DNA of 64,000 bases from Brevundimonas sp. (GTDB lineage Bacteria; Pseudomonadota; Alphaproteobacteria; Caulobacterales; Caulobacteraceae). The DNA is taken from NCBI RefSeq assembly GCF_029946145.1, contig NZ_JAQSDY010000003.1, forward strand, positions 1-64,000. The letters are read 5' to 3'. The notes beneath the pieces are model-generated. The model was not told where the DNA came from, searched no databases, and worked only from the letters and a program-made list of their open reading frames with translations. The position numbers and the translations under genes are program-made. Position 1 is the first letter of the stretch. The number at the start of each line of letters is the position of its first letter. Below are positions 1 through 9,880 of this stretch, in pieces.

Positions 1-161
1 GAAAGGCAGACGGTTGTAGCTTAACCGGGTGTCCTCGAAACCGGGTGCAGCTCACTATCCCGTCAAGCGAATTTGAGGTGAACACGACTCGCCCTGGCCT
101 GTAGGATGGGGCGAACGCCACCCCCGCCCCTCCCGGCGGCAGGCGTCGCAGGAGAGCGGCC

Positions 162-281
162 ATGGCCAAGGGTCAAGTGAAGAGCAACAAGGAAGTCCGC
201 AAACCCAAGGCCGAAAAGCCCAAGCCGTCCGTGGCGGTCAGCAGCAGCTCGCCGTTCACGACGCCTCCGGGGAAGAAGTAG
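162..281 (+). CDS. Small basic Lys/Pro-rich hypothetical protein (39 aa)
   Basis: This short frame starts MAKGQVKSNKEVRKPKAEKP and ends with a Ser/Thr/Pro tail (TTPPGKK). The first 22 residues are almost all Lys, Arg, Pro, Glu and Ser, so the protein is probably disordered and could bind nucleic acid. A purine-rich GGAGAG about 6 nt before the ATG is a good ribosome site. I recall similar MAKGQ-type small proteins from many alphaproteobacteria, but no function is known to me. It stands alone on the plus strand and is followed closely by an inverted-repeat element. Confidence 0.6.
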   Translation: MAKGQVKSNKEVRKPKAEKPKPSVAVSSSSPFTTPPGKK

Positions 282-294
282 CCATTCCAGATAT

Positions 295-422
295 CCGCTC
301 ATCCCGGCGAAAGCCGGGACCCAGTGTTTTCGCGACGCGCGGTGCGCGGGATCGCCGGTGGATCAAACCGGTAGGACTGTTCGCCCAAAGCACCGGGTCC
401 CGGCTTTCGCCGGGATGAGCGG
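295..422. repeat. Interspersed palindromic element A (32-bp inverted arms)
   Basis: The left arm at 295-326 and the right arm at 391-422 are reverse complements with one mismatch over 32 bp. Each arm also contains an internal hairpin (TCCCGGCGAAAGCCGGGA). The spacer is about 64 bp and has no convincing coding content. The arm sequence belongs to a class of short repeats scattered in many alphaproteobacterial genomes between convergent or unrelated genes. It could act as a bidirectional transcript end or a non-autonomous mobile element. Confidence 0.75.
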
Positions 423-452
423 AATGGGTTGGCCCGAAGGGGGGGGCTGCGG

Positions 453-869
453 CTAGTCCGCCGCCGTCTCAAGCCGGCGCTCGCACTCGGCGACGCCCGC
501 CGCGGCGCCCGCGTCGGCGTAGAGGGCACGCGCGGCGGTCCAGAGGGCTTCGGCCGCGGCCGGGCGGCGCAGGGCGTCGAGCGCCAGCGCCGTCAGCCGC
601 AGGGCGTTGGCCATGTCGAGCGACGTCCCCTGCCCGTTCGAGCGGTACAGGGCCGCCGCCTGTTCGGCGTGGGCCAGGGCCTGTTCGAGATGATCGGCCT
701 CGCGGTCGATGTCGGACAGGTGGCGCAGGGCGTGGGCCTGCAGCAGGGGCGCGCCGCTTTCGCGGCTGAGGGCGGCGGCGCGGGCGTATGAGTTGCGGGC
801 GTCGAGCGAGCGGCCCTCGGCCATGGCCTCGCGCGCCGTGGTCAGATGGGCCTGGATGGCGTCGGTCAT
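453..869 (-). CDS. TPR-like hypothetical protein
   Basis: This 138-aa protein is alpha-helical and Ala/Leu/Arg-rich, with repeated pairs of helices of tetratricopeptide type (for example ALRHLSDIDREADHLEQAL and ALAHAEQAAALYRSNG). No signal peptide or membrane segment is visible, so it is probably a cytoplasmic scaffold or partner-binding protein. The start MTDAIQAHL is the only good ATG. It lies between two palindromic elements and is not clearly in an operon with lolD. Its function is unknown. Confidence 0.6.
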   Translation of the reverse strand: MTDAIQAHLTTAREAMAEGRSLDARNSYARAAALSRESGAPLLQAHALRHLSDIDREADHLEQALAHAEQAAALYRSNGQGTSLDMANALRLTALALDALRRPAAAEALWTAARALYADAGAAAGVAECERRLETAAD

Positions 870-889
870 GGGGGCCTGTCTATTTCAAT

Positions 890-1025
890 CCGTCACCCTC
901 GGGCTTGTCCCGCGGGGCCATCGTGGAAGATGCGCGACACGCCGTGATGGTCCGGCGACGGTGCAATCCACGACGCAGCCATGCGGGCCACAAATGGGTC
1001 CTCGGGACAAGCCCGAGGATGACGG
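890..1025. repeat. Interspersed palindromic element B (about 32-bp inverted arms)
   Basis: The left arm (890-921) and right arm (994-1025) are imperfect reverse complements. Their core, CTCGGGCTTGTCCC and its complement, can form a long hairpin. The sequence differs from element A but has the same architecture of two arms around a roughly 70-bp spacer. It sits between the TPR-like gene and lolD. Confidence 0.7.
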
Positions 1026-1051
1026 TTGGATTGCGAAGCCGGTCGCTTGAC

Positions 1052-1753
1052 CTAGTAGGCGTGGCTCTCGGCCGGGCGCTCTTCCAGATGGCCGTCCTTG
1101 AGGGCGAAGACGCGGTCCATGTGACCGGCCAGCTCCATGTTGTGGGTGGCGATCAGGGCGGCGACGCCGGTGTCCTTGACCAGCCGGTGCAGGGCCTCGA
1201 ACACGGTCTGGCTGGTGGCGGGGTCAAGGTTGCCAGTCGGCTCGTCGGCCAGCAGCAGGCGCGGGCGGTTGGCGAGGGCCCGGGCGACGGCGACGCGCTG
1301 CTGCTCCCCCCCCGACATCTGGGCCGGCTGGTGGGTCAGGCGTTCGCCGAGGCCGAGGGCGGTCAGCACCTCGGAGGCGCGCGCGCGGGCCTCGGGCTGT
1401 TTCACCCCGGCGATGCGCAGCGGCAGGGCGACGTTGTCGCGGGCGTCGAACTCGGGCAGCAGGTGGTGGAATTGGTAGACGAAGCCGATCTTCGCCAGCC
1501 TGATGTGGGTGCGGGCGCGTTCGTCCAGCCTGCCGACGTCCTCGCCGTCGATGAGTATCTGACCCGAGGTCGGCCGCTCCAGCAGGCCGGCGGCGTGCAG
1601 CAGGGACGACTTGCCCGAGCCGGAGGGGCCGATCAGGCCGACGACCTCGCCCGGACGCACGTCCAGATCGACGCCCCGGAGCACTGTCAGGGGGCCGGCG
1701 GCGGACTCGTAGGTGCGGGTCAGGCCGCGGACCGACAGGACGGGGTTACTCAT
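1052..1753 (-). CDS. lolD: Lipoprotein-releasing system ATP-binding protein LolD
   Basis: LolD is the ATPase of the LolCDE complex, which extracts outer-membrane lipoproteins from the inner membrane and passes them to LolA. The 233-aa protein has Walker A GPSGSGKSS near residue 43, the ABC signature MSGGEQQRVAVARAL near 145, Walker B LLLADEPTGN, and the switch histidine in IATHNMELA. Its start overlaps the end of the upstream permease gene by 8 nt, which indicates translational coupling. The order proS-lolC-lolD is common in alphaproteobacteria. Confidence 0.95.
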   Translation of the reverse strand: MSNPVLSVRGLTRTYESAAGPLTVLRGVDLDVRPGEVVGLIGPSGSGKSSLLHAAGLLERPTSGQILIDGEDVGRLDERARTHIRLAKIGFVYQFHHLLPEFDARDNVALPLRIAGVKQPEARARASEVLTALGLGERLTHQPAQMSGGEQQRVAVARALANRPRLLLADEPTGNLDPATSQTVFEALHRLVKDTGVAALIATHNMELAGHMDRVFALKDGHLEERPAESHAY

Positions 1754-3047
1754 ACCGAAGCGCCTCGACCGGATCCATTTTCGCGGCCCGCCACGACGGC
1801 AGCAGGCTGGCGATACAGCTCATGAACAGGGACCAGACGGTGACCCAGAAGACGTCGCCCGGATCGACCAGGGCGGGCACGGCGTCCAGCATGTAGACGT
1901 CGGCGTTGAACAGCTGGACCCCCAGCAGGGCCTCGAGGAAATGCTGGATGGCCCCGATGTTCAGGCAGAAGACGAGACCCAGGAACAGGCCTGTGGCCGT
2001 GCCGGCCACGCCGATCGCGGCGCCGGCGACGAAGAAGACGCGCAGCATCGACATCTGACTGGCCCCGACCGTGCGCAGGATGGCGATGTCGCGGGTCTTG
2101 TTCTTCACCAGCATGACGATGCCGGAGATGATGTTCAGGGCGGCGATGGCGACGACGAGGCCGAGGATGATGCTCATCGCCACCCGCTCGACCTTCAGCG
2201 CGCCCCAGAAGGCGGCCAGCCGGTCGCGCCAGTCGCTGACGATGGCGTTGGGGCCGGCGGCCGCGCGGACGGCGGGATAGAGGTCGGCCACTTGGTCAGG
2301 CTTGGCGACCTTCATCTCGATCACGTCCCAGACGCCTTCCTTGGCGAAGAAGAGCTGGGCCTGTTCCAGCGGCATGAAGATGAAGGCGCGGTCGAAGTCG
2401 GCGGTGCCCGAGGTGAAGACGCCGCCTATGCGATAGGTCTTCTCCAGCCCGCCCAGATTGCCGAAGGCGCTGTCGGCCCCGGTCGGGGAATACAGGGTGA
2501 TCGGGTCGCCGACCCTCAGACCCATGCCCTCGGCCAGGGCCTTGCCGATGATGACGTTGTCGCCGCCGTAGGCGCCCTGACCGAAGGTGCGCTTCGCCTC
2601 GGTCGACAGGCTGTCGTGGACATAGGACATGGAGCCCAGGTCCTGCGGGCGGATGCCGCGCACGACGGCGCCGGTCGTCTGGCCGGCGGCGCGGACGAGG
2701 CTCTGGTTCTCGATCACGGGGGTGACGCTGATGACGCCGGGGACGCGGCTGATGCGCTGGACCGCGGCGTCGCGTTCCGGGTCGTTCAGGATCTGGCCCT
2801 GGACGTACATGTGGCCGTTGAAGGACAGCATGCGGCTGAGCAGTTCGGACCGGAAGCCGGCCATGATGCTCATCACCACGATCAGGGCCATGACCGCCAG
2901 CGAGATGGCGACATAGGAGATGATGGCGATCAGGGCGATGCCGCCCTCCTTCCGCCGGGCGCGCAGGTAGCGCAGCGCCAGCTCGATCTCCCAGCCGGAG
3001 AAGGGCCCGGCCGGCTTCGTCGGTTTCGCCGCCGTGACGTCTGTCAT
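1746..3047 (-). CDS. lolC: Lipoprotein-releasing ABC transporter permease (LolC/LolE family)
   Basis: The 433-aa inner-membrane permease partners LolD. It has one transmembrane helix after the N-terminus ([20 protein letters not shown]), a large periplasmic MacB-like domain, and three C-terminal helices with the FtsX-type fold. The motif [15 protein letters not shown] near residue 315 is characteristic of LolC/LolE coupling helices. Only one permease gene is present, so it probably forms a homodimer or LolF-like arrangement. The start overlaps the end of proS by 4 nt. Confidence 0.93.
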   Translation of the reverse strand: MTDVTAAKPTKPAGPFSGWEIELALRYLRARRKEGGIALIAIISYVAISLAVMALIVVMSIMAGFRSELLSRMLSFNGHMYVQGQILNDPERDAAVQRISRVPGVISVTPVIENQSLVRAAGQTTGAVVRGIRPQDLGSMSYVHDSLSTEAKRTFGQGAYGGDNVIIGKALAEGMGLRVGDPITLYSPTGADSAFGNLGGLEKTYRIGGVFTSGTADFDRAFIFMPLEQAQLFFAKEGVWDVIEMKVAKPDQVADLYPAVRAAAGPNAIVSDWRDRLAAFWGALKVERVAMSIILGLVVAIAALNIISGIVMLVKNKTRDIAILRTVGASQMSMLRVFFVAGAAIGVAGTATGLFLGLVFCLNIGAIQHFLEALLGVQLFNADVYMLDAVPALVDPGDVFWVTVWSLFMSCIASLLPSWRAAKMDPVEALRYE

Positions 3048-4360
3048 CCGCGAACCTTGGCCAGGGCCTCGCCCAGCGGGACGGAGACCTTCTCGCCGGT
3101 CGCGCGGCGCTTCAGCTCGACAACCCCGTCGGCGAGGCCCTTGGGACCGATGGTCAGTTGCCAGGGGATGCCGATCAGGTCGGCGGTGGCGAATTTGCCG
3201 CCCGGCCGCTCGTCGGTGTCGTCGTAGAGCACGTCCTTGCCGAGGGCCTCGAGCTTGGCGACGGCCTCCTCGCAGGCGGCGCAGACCGCCTCGTCGTTGG
3301 CGCGCAGGTTGATGACCACCACGTCGAACGGGGCGACGGAGTCCGGCCAGATGATGCCGCTGTCATCGTGGCTGGCCTCGATGATGGCGCCCAGCAGGCG
3401 CGACACGCCGACGCCGTAGCTGCCCATGTGGACGTCGGCGTCCTTGCCGTCGGGGCCGGCGACCTTCGCCTTCATGGGAGCGGAGTATTTGGTGCCGAAA
3501 TAGAAGATGTGGCCGACCTCGATGCCGCGGGCGGTGAGGCGGTCGGCCTCGGCCGTCTCGCTCTCGAACCGGGCGGCGTCGTGCATTTCCTCGGTGGCGG
3601 CGTACAGGCCGGTGCGCGCGTCGACGAGGGCCTGCAGGTCGTCCCAGTCGACGCCCGTGCCGGGCGCGCCCATCTCGACCAGCTTGCGGTCGCAGAAGAC
3701 CTGGCTTTCGCCGGTCTCGGCCAGGACGATGAACTCGTGGCTCAGGTCGCCGCCGATCGGGCCGGTGTCGGCGCGCATCGGCACGGCCTTCAGCCCCATG
3801 CGGGCGAAGGTGTTCAGATAGGCCACGAACATGCGGTTGTAGGCCTTGCGCGCCGAGGCCTCGTCGATGTCGAAGGAATAGGCGTCCTTCATCAGGAACT
3901 CGCGCCCGCGCATGACGCCGAAGCGGGGCCGGCGCTCGTCGCGGAATTTCCACTGGATGTGGAAGAGGTTGAGCGGCAGCGCCTTGTAGCTCTTCACAAA
4001 GCCGCGGAAGATGTCGGTGATCATCTCCTCGTTGGTGGGGCCGTACAGCAGTTCGCGCTCATGCCGGTCCGTGATGCGCAGCATCTCGGGGCCGTAGGCG
4101 TCATACCGCCCCGACTCCCGCCATAGATCGGCCAGCTGCAGGGTCGGCATCAGCAGTTCGACGGCCCCTGCCCGCTCCTGCTCCTCGCGGACGATCTGCT
4201 CGATCCGGTTCAGCACCCGCAGGCCCAGCGGCAGCCAGGCGTAGATGCCTGCGGCCTCCTGTTTGATCATCCCGGCGCGCAGCATCAGCTGGTGCGAGAC
4301 GATCTGGGCGTCCGAGGGCGCTTCTTTCAGCGTGGGGAGGAAATAGCGCGACAGGCGCAT
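3044..4360 (-). CDS. proS: Prolyl-tRNA synthetase, short alphaproteobacterial type
   Basis: This class II aminoacyl-tRNA synthetase charges tRNA-Pro. At 438 aa it lacks the inserted editing domain of the about 570-aa E. coli enzyme, as is usual in alphaproteobacteria. Visible features are motif 2 ([18 protein letters not shown]), motif 3 around [14 protein letters not shown], and a C-terminal anticodon-binding domain ([10 protein letters not shown] onward). It is the first gene of the proS-lolC-lolD run and overlaps lolC by 4 nt. Confidence 0.95.
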   Translation of the reverse strand: MRLSRYFLPTLKEAPSDAQIVSHQLMLRAGMIKQEAAGIYAWLPLGLRVLNRIEQIVREEQERAGAVELLMPTLQLADLWRESGRYDAYGPEMLRITDRHERELLYGPTNEEMITDIFRGFVKSYKALPLNLFHIQWKFRDERRPRFGVMRGREFLMKDAYSFDIDEASARKAYNRMFVAYLNTFARMGLKAVPMRADTGPIGGDLSHEFIVLAETGESQVFCDRKLVEMGAPGTGVDWDDLQALVDARTGLYAATEEMHDAARFESETAEADRLTARGIEVGHIFYFGTKYSAPMKAKVAGPDGKDADVHMGSYGVGVSRLLGAIIEASHDDSGIIWPDSVAPFDVVVINLRANDEAVCAACEEAVAKLEALGKDVLYDDTDERPGGKFATADLIGIPWQLTIGPKGLADGVVELKRRATGEKVSVPLGEALAKVRG

Positions 4361-4421
4361 GAGTCGGTATCCGGCAAGCAGGGCGTGGAACAGTGCTTTA
4401 GCCGGGACGGAGGGGCGAAAG

Positions 4422-5483
4422 CTAGGCGGTCAGCGGCGCGCGGCGTCTTTGTTGCAACATTCGCCCGAGCAAGGCGCGCGCTGGCGGATCGAACCAGCGC
4501 CCCGCGACGAACGCCGCGACGAGGCTGGCGGCTCCGGCAACGATTTCGCTCAGAGGCACATCGCCGAACTGCATCTTGGCGACCATGAGGAACGGCCCGT
4601 GCAAGATGTAGAGCGGATACGACAGGGCGGCGACGAAGGCTGCTGCGGTTTGCAGTCGGGGCGACAGGCGCGCGGTCACGGCGGCGACCACGATGAACGG
4701 CAGGACGAACAGGACCGCCACGGCGTCAACCAGGCCGTTCCAGCGGCCGAGGTCCGGCGCCACGACCATAGCGATGAAGGCCGCGACGATCAGGGCGACA
4801 GGCCAGCGCAAGGTCAGTCGTCCGGCGATCCACATCCGGTGCAGCAATAAGCCGAGTGGGAAACCGAACGCGATTCTGGCCAGACCGCCCGCAAGAGACC
4901 AGCCGCGCTGGCCGATCGAGCCCTTTTCAGCCATCAGGAAGGCAACCAGCACCGCCGCCGCGCCCAAGCCGACAACGACCTTGAGCGCCCGGTCGCTGAG
5001 CCGGCTCGCAGCGAAGGCGTAGACGATGTTGGCCGCCATCTCGAAGAACAGTGACCATCCGGGCGGGTTGAGCGTGAAGACCTGCGAGTTCGCGTCCAGC
5101 GGCGTCGGAATCATCATCGCGGCTGCGGCGAAAAGCACCCCGAGGCCGATGACACCCCCGGCGTCGTTGATTGCTCCGGCGTAAACGGCGGCGCCGATGC
5201 AGGTGCCCAGCATGTACAGCGGCCACAGACGGACGATCCGCGCCCTGATGAAGGCGCCCGGGCTCCAGCCGGCCCTGAGCCGTCCCTCGTAGGCGTGGGC
5301 CACCACGAAGCCGGACATGATGAAGAACAGATCGACCGCGATATAACCGTGGAAAACCAGATGGCGCAGCGACGAAATGTGCAGGATCAGCACCACCAGC
5401 GCCGCCACGCCGCGCAGACCGTCCAGCGCCATGAAGCGGCCGTCGGCCGAAATCGGCGAGTGCAGGTCGGACGCGGCGGTCAT
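4422..5483 (-). CDS. Acyltransferase 3 family membrane protein
   Basis: The 353-aa integral membrane protein starts with the family hallmark [18 protein letters not shown], where the final His is the putative catalytic residue. About ten hydrophobic segments follow, with [15 protein letters not shown] in the next loop. Members O-acylate surface sugars, peptidoglycan or lipids in the inner membrane. No polysaccharide genes are adjacent, so the substrate cannot be named. It is separated from proS by about 60 nt. Confidence 0.85.
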   Translation of the reverse strand: MTAASDLHSPISADGRFMALDGLRGVAALVVLILHISSLRHLVFHGYIAVDLFFIMSGFVVAHAYEGRLRAGWSPGAFIRARIVRLWPLYMLGTCIGAAVYAGAINDAGGVIGLGVLFAAAAMMIPTPLDANSQVFTLNPPGWSLFFEMAANIVYAFAASRLSDRALKVVVGLGAAAVLVAFLMAEKGSIGQRGWSLAGGLARIAFGFPLGLLLHRMWIAGRLTLRWPVALIVAAFIAMVVAPDLGRWNGLVDAVAVLFVLPFIVVAAVTARLSPRLQTAAAFVAALSYPLYILHGPFLMVAKMQFGDVPLSEIVAGAASLVAAFVAGRWFDPPARALLGRMLQQRRRAPLTA

Positions 5484-5534
5484 CCCGTCAACCTGACGCG
5501 CCTGTATTAAGGCGTGGTTTCCAGCTTGCGCGCT

Positions 5535-5873
5535 TCAGGGATGCGGCAGGCCGATGCCGTATCTGGCGGCCAGATAGGGGATGATGGCCTCGTCCTGCAG
5601 GAAGCGTTTGCCGGTTGTTTCGCTGGTCTGCGCCTCGGGCCAGTCGAAGGTCTCGTCGAGGATCAGGATCGGGCAGCTCTGATGGTCTTCGCCGACCAGT
5701 TCGATGACGGGCGGGCGCGGGCGCGGGTGGTCAAGATAGGTGATATCGAGCTGTTCGCGCAGAGCTGGATAGAAGGCCAGAACGCCTTCGATGACCGCGC
5801 CGGCGGGGCAGTACCACGGACCGCCCTGTTCGTCGGTCCAGCCGGGATTGAGCACAAACAGGCGGTCGGTCAT
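5535..5873 (-). CDS. DUF3088 family protein
   Basis: The 112-aa protein begins MTDRLFVLNPGWTDEQGGPW and has the family's YCPAGAVIEG motif and VIELVGEDHQSCPILIL segment. The arrangement (Cys-containing N-terminal strand, then a Pro-containing strand) resembles a thioredoxin/glutaredoxin-like fold, but only one Cys of a possible CxxC is present (YCPAG). It is probably cytoplasmic and its function is unknown. It lies 9 nt downstream of the DUF1467 gene and is likely cotranscribed with mce. Confidence 0.75.
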   Translation of the reverse strand: MTDRLFVLNPGWTDEQGGPWYCPAGAVIEGVLAFYPALREQLDITYLDHPRPRPPVIELVGEDHQSCPILILDETFDWPEAQTSETTGKRFLQDEAIIPYLAARYGIGLPHP

Positions 5874-5882
5874 CGAGCGATC

Positions 5883-6143
5883 CTAAACCGGCGGGGCGAG
5901 GTCCGGCAACGGCATCCAGCCGATGAAGACGAGGACCATCACCAGAGCCCAGACCACGGCCGCGACCCACGTCGTGGTGATGAATTTGCGCTTCAGGTCC
6001 GGCTTCTCGGGCGAGCCCCACTGGGCCCCGTCGGTCGGCGGCTCGTGCCGCTCTTTCGAGGTACCCAGCGGCAGGACGGCGAACAGCACCGTCCACCAGC
6101 AGACGAGGTAGATGGCCAGCATGGTGACCGGGCCGATCGGCAT
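5883..6143 (-). CDS. DUF1467 family membrane protein
   Basis: This 86-aa protein has two predicted transmembrane helices (MLAIYLVCWWTVLFAVLPLG and TTTWVAAVVWALVMVLVFIG) with a short polar loop containing GAQWGSPEKPDL. The family is largely restricted to alphaproteobacteria and is typically found beside mce, as here. The start was chosen at the ATG at 6141-6143, which overlaps the mce stop codon (TGATG) and implies coupling. A longer upstream reading has no family support. Function is unknown. Confidence 0.88.
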   Translation of the reverse strand: MPIGPVTMLAIYLVCWWTVLFAVLPLGTSKERHEPPTDGAQWGSPEKPDLKRKFITTTWVAAVVWALVMVLVFIGWMPLPDLAPPV

Positions 6144-6568
6144 CAGTGCGCTCCGTCTTTCGGTGTTTCCATCAGTTCGACCAGCACCCCGCCCATGTCC
6201 TTCGGGTGGAGGAAGATGATCGGCGTGCCGTGCGCGCCGATGCGCGGCTCGCCCGTACCGAGGATGGTCGCCCCCTTCGCCCGCAGGGCGTCGCGGGCGG
6301 CGAGGATGTCCTCGACCTCGAAACAGACGTGGTGCTGCCCGCCCTTTGGGTTTTTGGCGAGAAAGCCGTGGATCGGGCTGTCGTCGCCCAGCGGCTCGAT
6401 CAGCTCGATCTGGGCGTTGGGCAGGTCGATGAAACAGACCCGCACCCCCTGGGCTGGCAGGTCGAAGGGCGCGTGCGCCTTCGTGGCGCCGAGCAGGTCC
6501 CGGTACAGGGCGACACTGGCCTCGATGGACGGCGTCGCGACGCCGACGTGGTTCAGTCTTCCGATCAT
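6143..6568 (-). CDS. mce: Methylmalonyl-CoA epimerase
   Basis: The 141-aa VOC-superfamily enzyme interconverts (R)- and (S)-methylmalonyl-CoA in propionyl-CoA metabolism. It has the typical start MIGRLNHVGVATPSIEASV, where the His is a metal ligand. It also has GGQHHVCFEVEDILAARDAL and the C-terminal FLHPKDMGGVLVELME, supplying further His and Glu ligands. Length matches the family. It is the first gene of the mce-DUF1467-DUF3088 run. Confidence 0.92.
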   Translation of the reverse strand: MIGRLNHVGVATPSIEASVALYRDLLGATKAHAPFDLPAQGVRVCFIDLPNAQIELIEPLGDDSPIHGFLAKNPKGGQHHVCFEVEDILAARDALRAKGATILGTGEPRIGAHGTPIIFLHPKDMGGVLVELMETPKDGAH

Positions 6569-6720
6569 GCAGATGCCTTAGACCGTGTCGGCGCGCGCGA
6601 GAAGGCGGGCGGTTCGTCGCGCCGAGCGGATTGACGCCCTGGACATTTGCATATCCGCTGTGAGTGACAGGGCGAAGCCCCAAGCAGGTCGGCGACCTCG
6701 CAGTATCGGAGAGATCCAGA

Positions 6721-7527
6721 ATGATTTTCCTGTGGCTGGCCGTCGCCGCGTTCCAGCAGTCACCGATGGTCGAGGTGACGCGCGAGCGCATCGAGTTGAC
6801 ACTCGATCAGCAACGGGCCTTCGCGGCCGTCTCCCGGTTCGGCGTCCAGCTCGGACGTTGCCGTCGTTATATGCCGGCGGACCAGATCGCCGCCTTCGAG
6901 GCGAGCGCTCCTTCCGGCTTTCCGGTCGAGCAGCCGGGCGGCGAGGGGATCCTCGATCAGATCTTCTACATGTCATACCAGCAAGGGGCCGAAAGCGCAG
7001 ACGCCGACGATCTCCGGAAGGATCACTGCGCGGCGAGAATGGATGACGCCGCGGCGATGCTCGTGGACGCCGAACCGTTGATCCCCGCCGTCGAAGCGGA
7101 CATGCCCCCGGTGTCGGCGAGGGTATGGGCCAGGTTCGTGCCGGAGAGCGCCCGCGCGCCGGGAAGGACGCCACGCACGCTCGAGCCCCTCAGGGAGCCG
7201 TCCGGCCTCGAACAGCCGATCAGGCCGAACGCCGTTTCGACGGCTCCGACCTGGGCCGAGACGCCCCGGCTGGCCATGCCCGCGGCCGCCCTGAACCTCA
7301 GCGAGGGTGCCGCCCACATCGAGTGCATCGTCACCGTCGAGGGCCGGGCAAGAGCTTGCCAGCTGCTCCGCGAGTCCGTTGCTGGCATGGGTCTGGGCGA
7401 AGCGGCGCTCGCTGCCGAGGGGACCTACCGCTTCCATCCCAGAACGGTCGACGGACAGGCTGTGGAGGCGCGCGCGGCCTTCACCATCCGCTTCAGGAAC
7501 AAGGACCGGATCATCGAGGTCCGGTAA
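6721..7527 (+). CDS. Hypothetical protein with TonB C-terminal-like domain
   Basis: The protein starts MIFLWLAVAAFQQSPM, a short hydrophobic stretch that may be a signal peptide. The ATG at 6721 has a GGAGAG box 7 nt upstream, so it was preferred over upstream starts. The last 90 residues (NLSEGAAHIECIVTVEGR through EARAAFTIRFR) resemble the beta-alpha-beta TonB C-terminal domain. The FHPRTVDGQAVEARAAF stretch is typical of Caulobacterales TonB-C-like exported proteins. The middle part contains several Cys and is unassigned. It is convergent with the M28 peptidase gene. The role may be periplasmic, but this is inferred. Confidence 0.6.
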   Translation: MIFLWLAVAAFQQSPMVEVTRERIELTLDQQRAFAAVSRFGVQLGRCRRYMPADQIAAFEASAPSGFPVEQPGGEGILDQIFYMSYQQGAESADADDLRKDHCAARMDDAAAMLVDAEPLIPAVEADMPPVSARVWARFVPESARAPGRTPRTLEPLREPSGLEQPIRPNAVSTAPTWAETPRLAMPAAALNLSEGAAHIECIVTVEGRARACQLLRESVAGMGLGEAALAAEGTYRFHPRTVDGQAVEARAAFTIRFRNKDRIIEVR

Positions 7528-7567
7528 TTACGGCGCGGCGACGTCCGTGCCCGGGACGCCGCAGCCC

Positions 7568-9185
7568 TTACTCCCCGCCCGGATACGCGAACGGATCGCT
7601 GGCGGTCGGCCGCGTCGGCAGTGGCATGCGCGGCAGGGGCTCGTCGCTGTTGGCGGCGTTGAGCAGGAAGCTGGCCAGGATCACCGCCGCCTGACGCAGG
7701 TCGTCGGGCCGCAGGTGGTCGTAGCTGTCGATCGAGGTGTGGTGCAGGCGGCTGCCGTAGTCGAGCGGATCCTGGATGAACTGGTAGCCGGGCACGCCCA
7801 CCGTCTGCATGTAGACGTGGTCGGTGCCGCCCGAGGGCCGCAATGACACGGTCGAGGCGCCCATGCTTTCAAACGGCTGGAGCCAGTCCTGGAAGATCGG
7901 GGCGGCGGCGACATTGCCCTCGGCGTTGATGCCGCGAATCCTGCCCGAGCCGTTGTCCAGGTTGAAGTAGGCGACGAGGTCGCGATAGCCTTCGCGCGGC
8001 TGGATCGGCCAGCGGGCGCGCCAGGTCTGGCCGTTCGGTCGCGAGGCCAGGGCGGGATCGCTCGACGCCGCGCGCGTGGCGAGGTGGCGGTCCACATAGG
8101 CCAGCGAACCGAGAATGCCCTGCTCTTCCCCGCTCCACAGGGCGAACCGGATGGTGCGTTTCGGGCGGACGCCCAGCGCCCTGAGGATGCGCGCGGCCTC
8201 CATGACGACAGCGCTGCCCGCCGCGTTGTCGACGGCGCCGTCGGACGCGACCCAGCTGTCGAGGTGAGCGCCGGCCATGACGTATTCGTCGGTCCGGCCG
8301 GTTCCCGGGATGTCGGCGAGGATGTTGTACGCATTGACGTCGTCGTCGTGGAACCGGACCTCGCTCATCAGCTCCAGCGTCGGGGGCGTGTCGGTCCGGG
8401 CCAGGCGCGCCAGGCGGCGATAGTCCTCGGCCGCCAGCTCCATGCCCGGAAGCCGCGGCGTGGCGCCGACCTGATGGGTGTAGCCCGTGCCGTGCAGCAG
8501 GCCGCCGTCGCGGTTCGACATCCGCACCCAGGCCACGGCCCCCTCCTCGACCAGGAAGGCGTCGAGCCGGGAGGCGAAGTCGGCCCGGCCGGAGCGGGCC
8601 GCGCGCTCGGCCGCGTCCGGATCATTGCAGGGGCTGGACGTAGGGGATGCGGCCCGCGAGCTCCTCGTCGGTCAGGCGTCGGAACGGCGCCTCGGTGGGC
8701 TCCGATCCCGTGTCCGGACGGGTGATCATCACGATCTTGCCGCGCAACCTGCCGCGCCATTGGTCGAACTGGCCGGCGCTGGTGATCGGAGCCACGATGA
8801 CGCCGCCACTGACCACGCCGTCGGTCGAGGGCGTCCAGGCGATCGGGATGGCTCGCAGGTCGATCGGGCGGGGCGCGGTCATGCGCACGCTGGAACGGAC
8901 GATCGACCAGCCGCGGCCGAACTCGAAACCCTCGGCGCGGACATTGGACAGGCCCCAGTCGCGGAAGCGCTGCTGGGTCCAGCGCTCGGCTTCGCGCATC
9001 TGCGGGGAGTTGGTCATCCGCCCGCCGATGCGGTCGGTCAGGTGGGCGGCGGTCTGCATGACCTCGCTGTGGTTCAGCCCCTGGTCGATGATGCCGTTGA
9101 TCGCGACCCGGTCCACCTCCTGGGCGGCGACCGGGGCGGCGGTGAGGATTGCGATGGCGGAAACGGCGACGAGCAGGCGCTTCAT
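7568..9185 (-). pseudogene. M28 family metallopeptidase, interrupted by a frameshift
   Basis: Two adjacent frames encode the two halves of one secreted M28 aminopeptidase. The first (8622-9185) starts MKRLLVAVSAIAILTAAPVA, a Sec signal peptide, followed by a PA-like domain (GVIVAPITSAGQFDQW). It ends at a TGA at 8622. The second half resumes one frame over at about 8620 (DPDAAERAARSGRADF). It carries the zinc and catalytic residues in GAHLDSWVASDGAVDNAAGS, WSGEEQGILGS and HHTSIDSYD. Joined, they give about 540 aa, the usual length. The disruption lies near a C-run and could be a sequencing error or a recent mutation. Confidence 0.85.
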
Positions 9186-9276
9186 TTGGCAGGACCCCTT
9201 GGGCGAATCGATCAGGCTTTAGTGCCGCGAGATGGCGACCGTCGCAAACGGGAGAGTCTGACGTCTCGCGGTTCAT

Positions 9277-9759
9277 TCAGGGGCGGATGCGCCCCATCTC
9301 GACGCGACGTCGCCACTGACGCTCGTATTCCGCGCTTTTCGCGATCGCTTCCTCCGGCCCCGCGGCGGTGTCGTAAGGGCGCTTGTCATCGCACACGGCG
9401 CGAATGAAGTCGTAAGGCGGGCTGGATTCGGGAGGGGGCGGGCCCCATGGCTCGGCCGCTTCTCCCGGCTGCGGGACCGGTCGCAGATTGGTCGTTCCGC
9501 AATGCAGTTGTTCGACATAACGGGCGTGTCTGACGACCGCGCCGTCACTCCCGTATTCCAGCGCCGTTAGTCCCTCGACCTGAAGGATCGGGCCGTCTTC
9601 GGAGATCACGCGGACGGGCCTGCGATACCACATGTCCGATCCGCGCTGGGCGCCGGGCATTGGCAGGGTCCAACGGACCATCGCCCAGGATTCGACCGGT
9701 GTCCCGGCGTCAGGATCCTGGGCGCTTCCAAGAAGCAGAAGCAGAAGAAATGGCGACAA
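9277..9759 (-). CDS. Hypothetical exported protein
   Basis: The 160-aa protein starts MSPFLLLLLLGSAQDPDAGT, which reads as a very short signal peptide with possible cleavage after GSAQ. The mature part is Pro-rich in the middle (PQPGEAAEPWGPPPPESSPP) and ends with basic residues. It has two Cys that could pair (LHCGTT and AVCDDK). No family is recognised. It lies downstream of tsf on the same strand, but a terminator separates them. Confidence 0.5.
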   Translation of the reverse strand: MSPFLLLLLLGSAQDPDAGTPVESWAMVRWTLPMPGAQRGSDMWYRRPVRVISEDGPILQVEGLTALEYGSDGAVVRHARYVEQLHCGTTNLRPVPQPGEAAEPWGPPPPESSPPYDFIRAVCDDKRPYDTAAGPEEAIAKSAEYERQWRRRVEMGRIRP

Positions 9760-9825
9760 CGGTATCCTCCGGCAAAGGTTGAAGCCTATCGATAAGCAGG
9801 AGAATAGCCAGATCGGCGTCGGCCC

Positions 9826-9858
9826 AACAAAAAGGCCGGCGATCGCTCGCCGGCCCCT
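9826..9858 (-). terminator. Rho-independent terminator after tsf
   Basis: On the minus strand a 9-bp GC stem (GGCCGGCGA / TCGCCGGCC) with a GCGA loop is followed by TTTTTGTT. It lies 22 nt beyond the tsf stop codon. Confidence 0.85.
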
Positions 9859-9880
9859 TCAGTCGGTGTTTGACGGAGGT

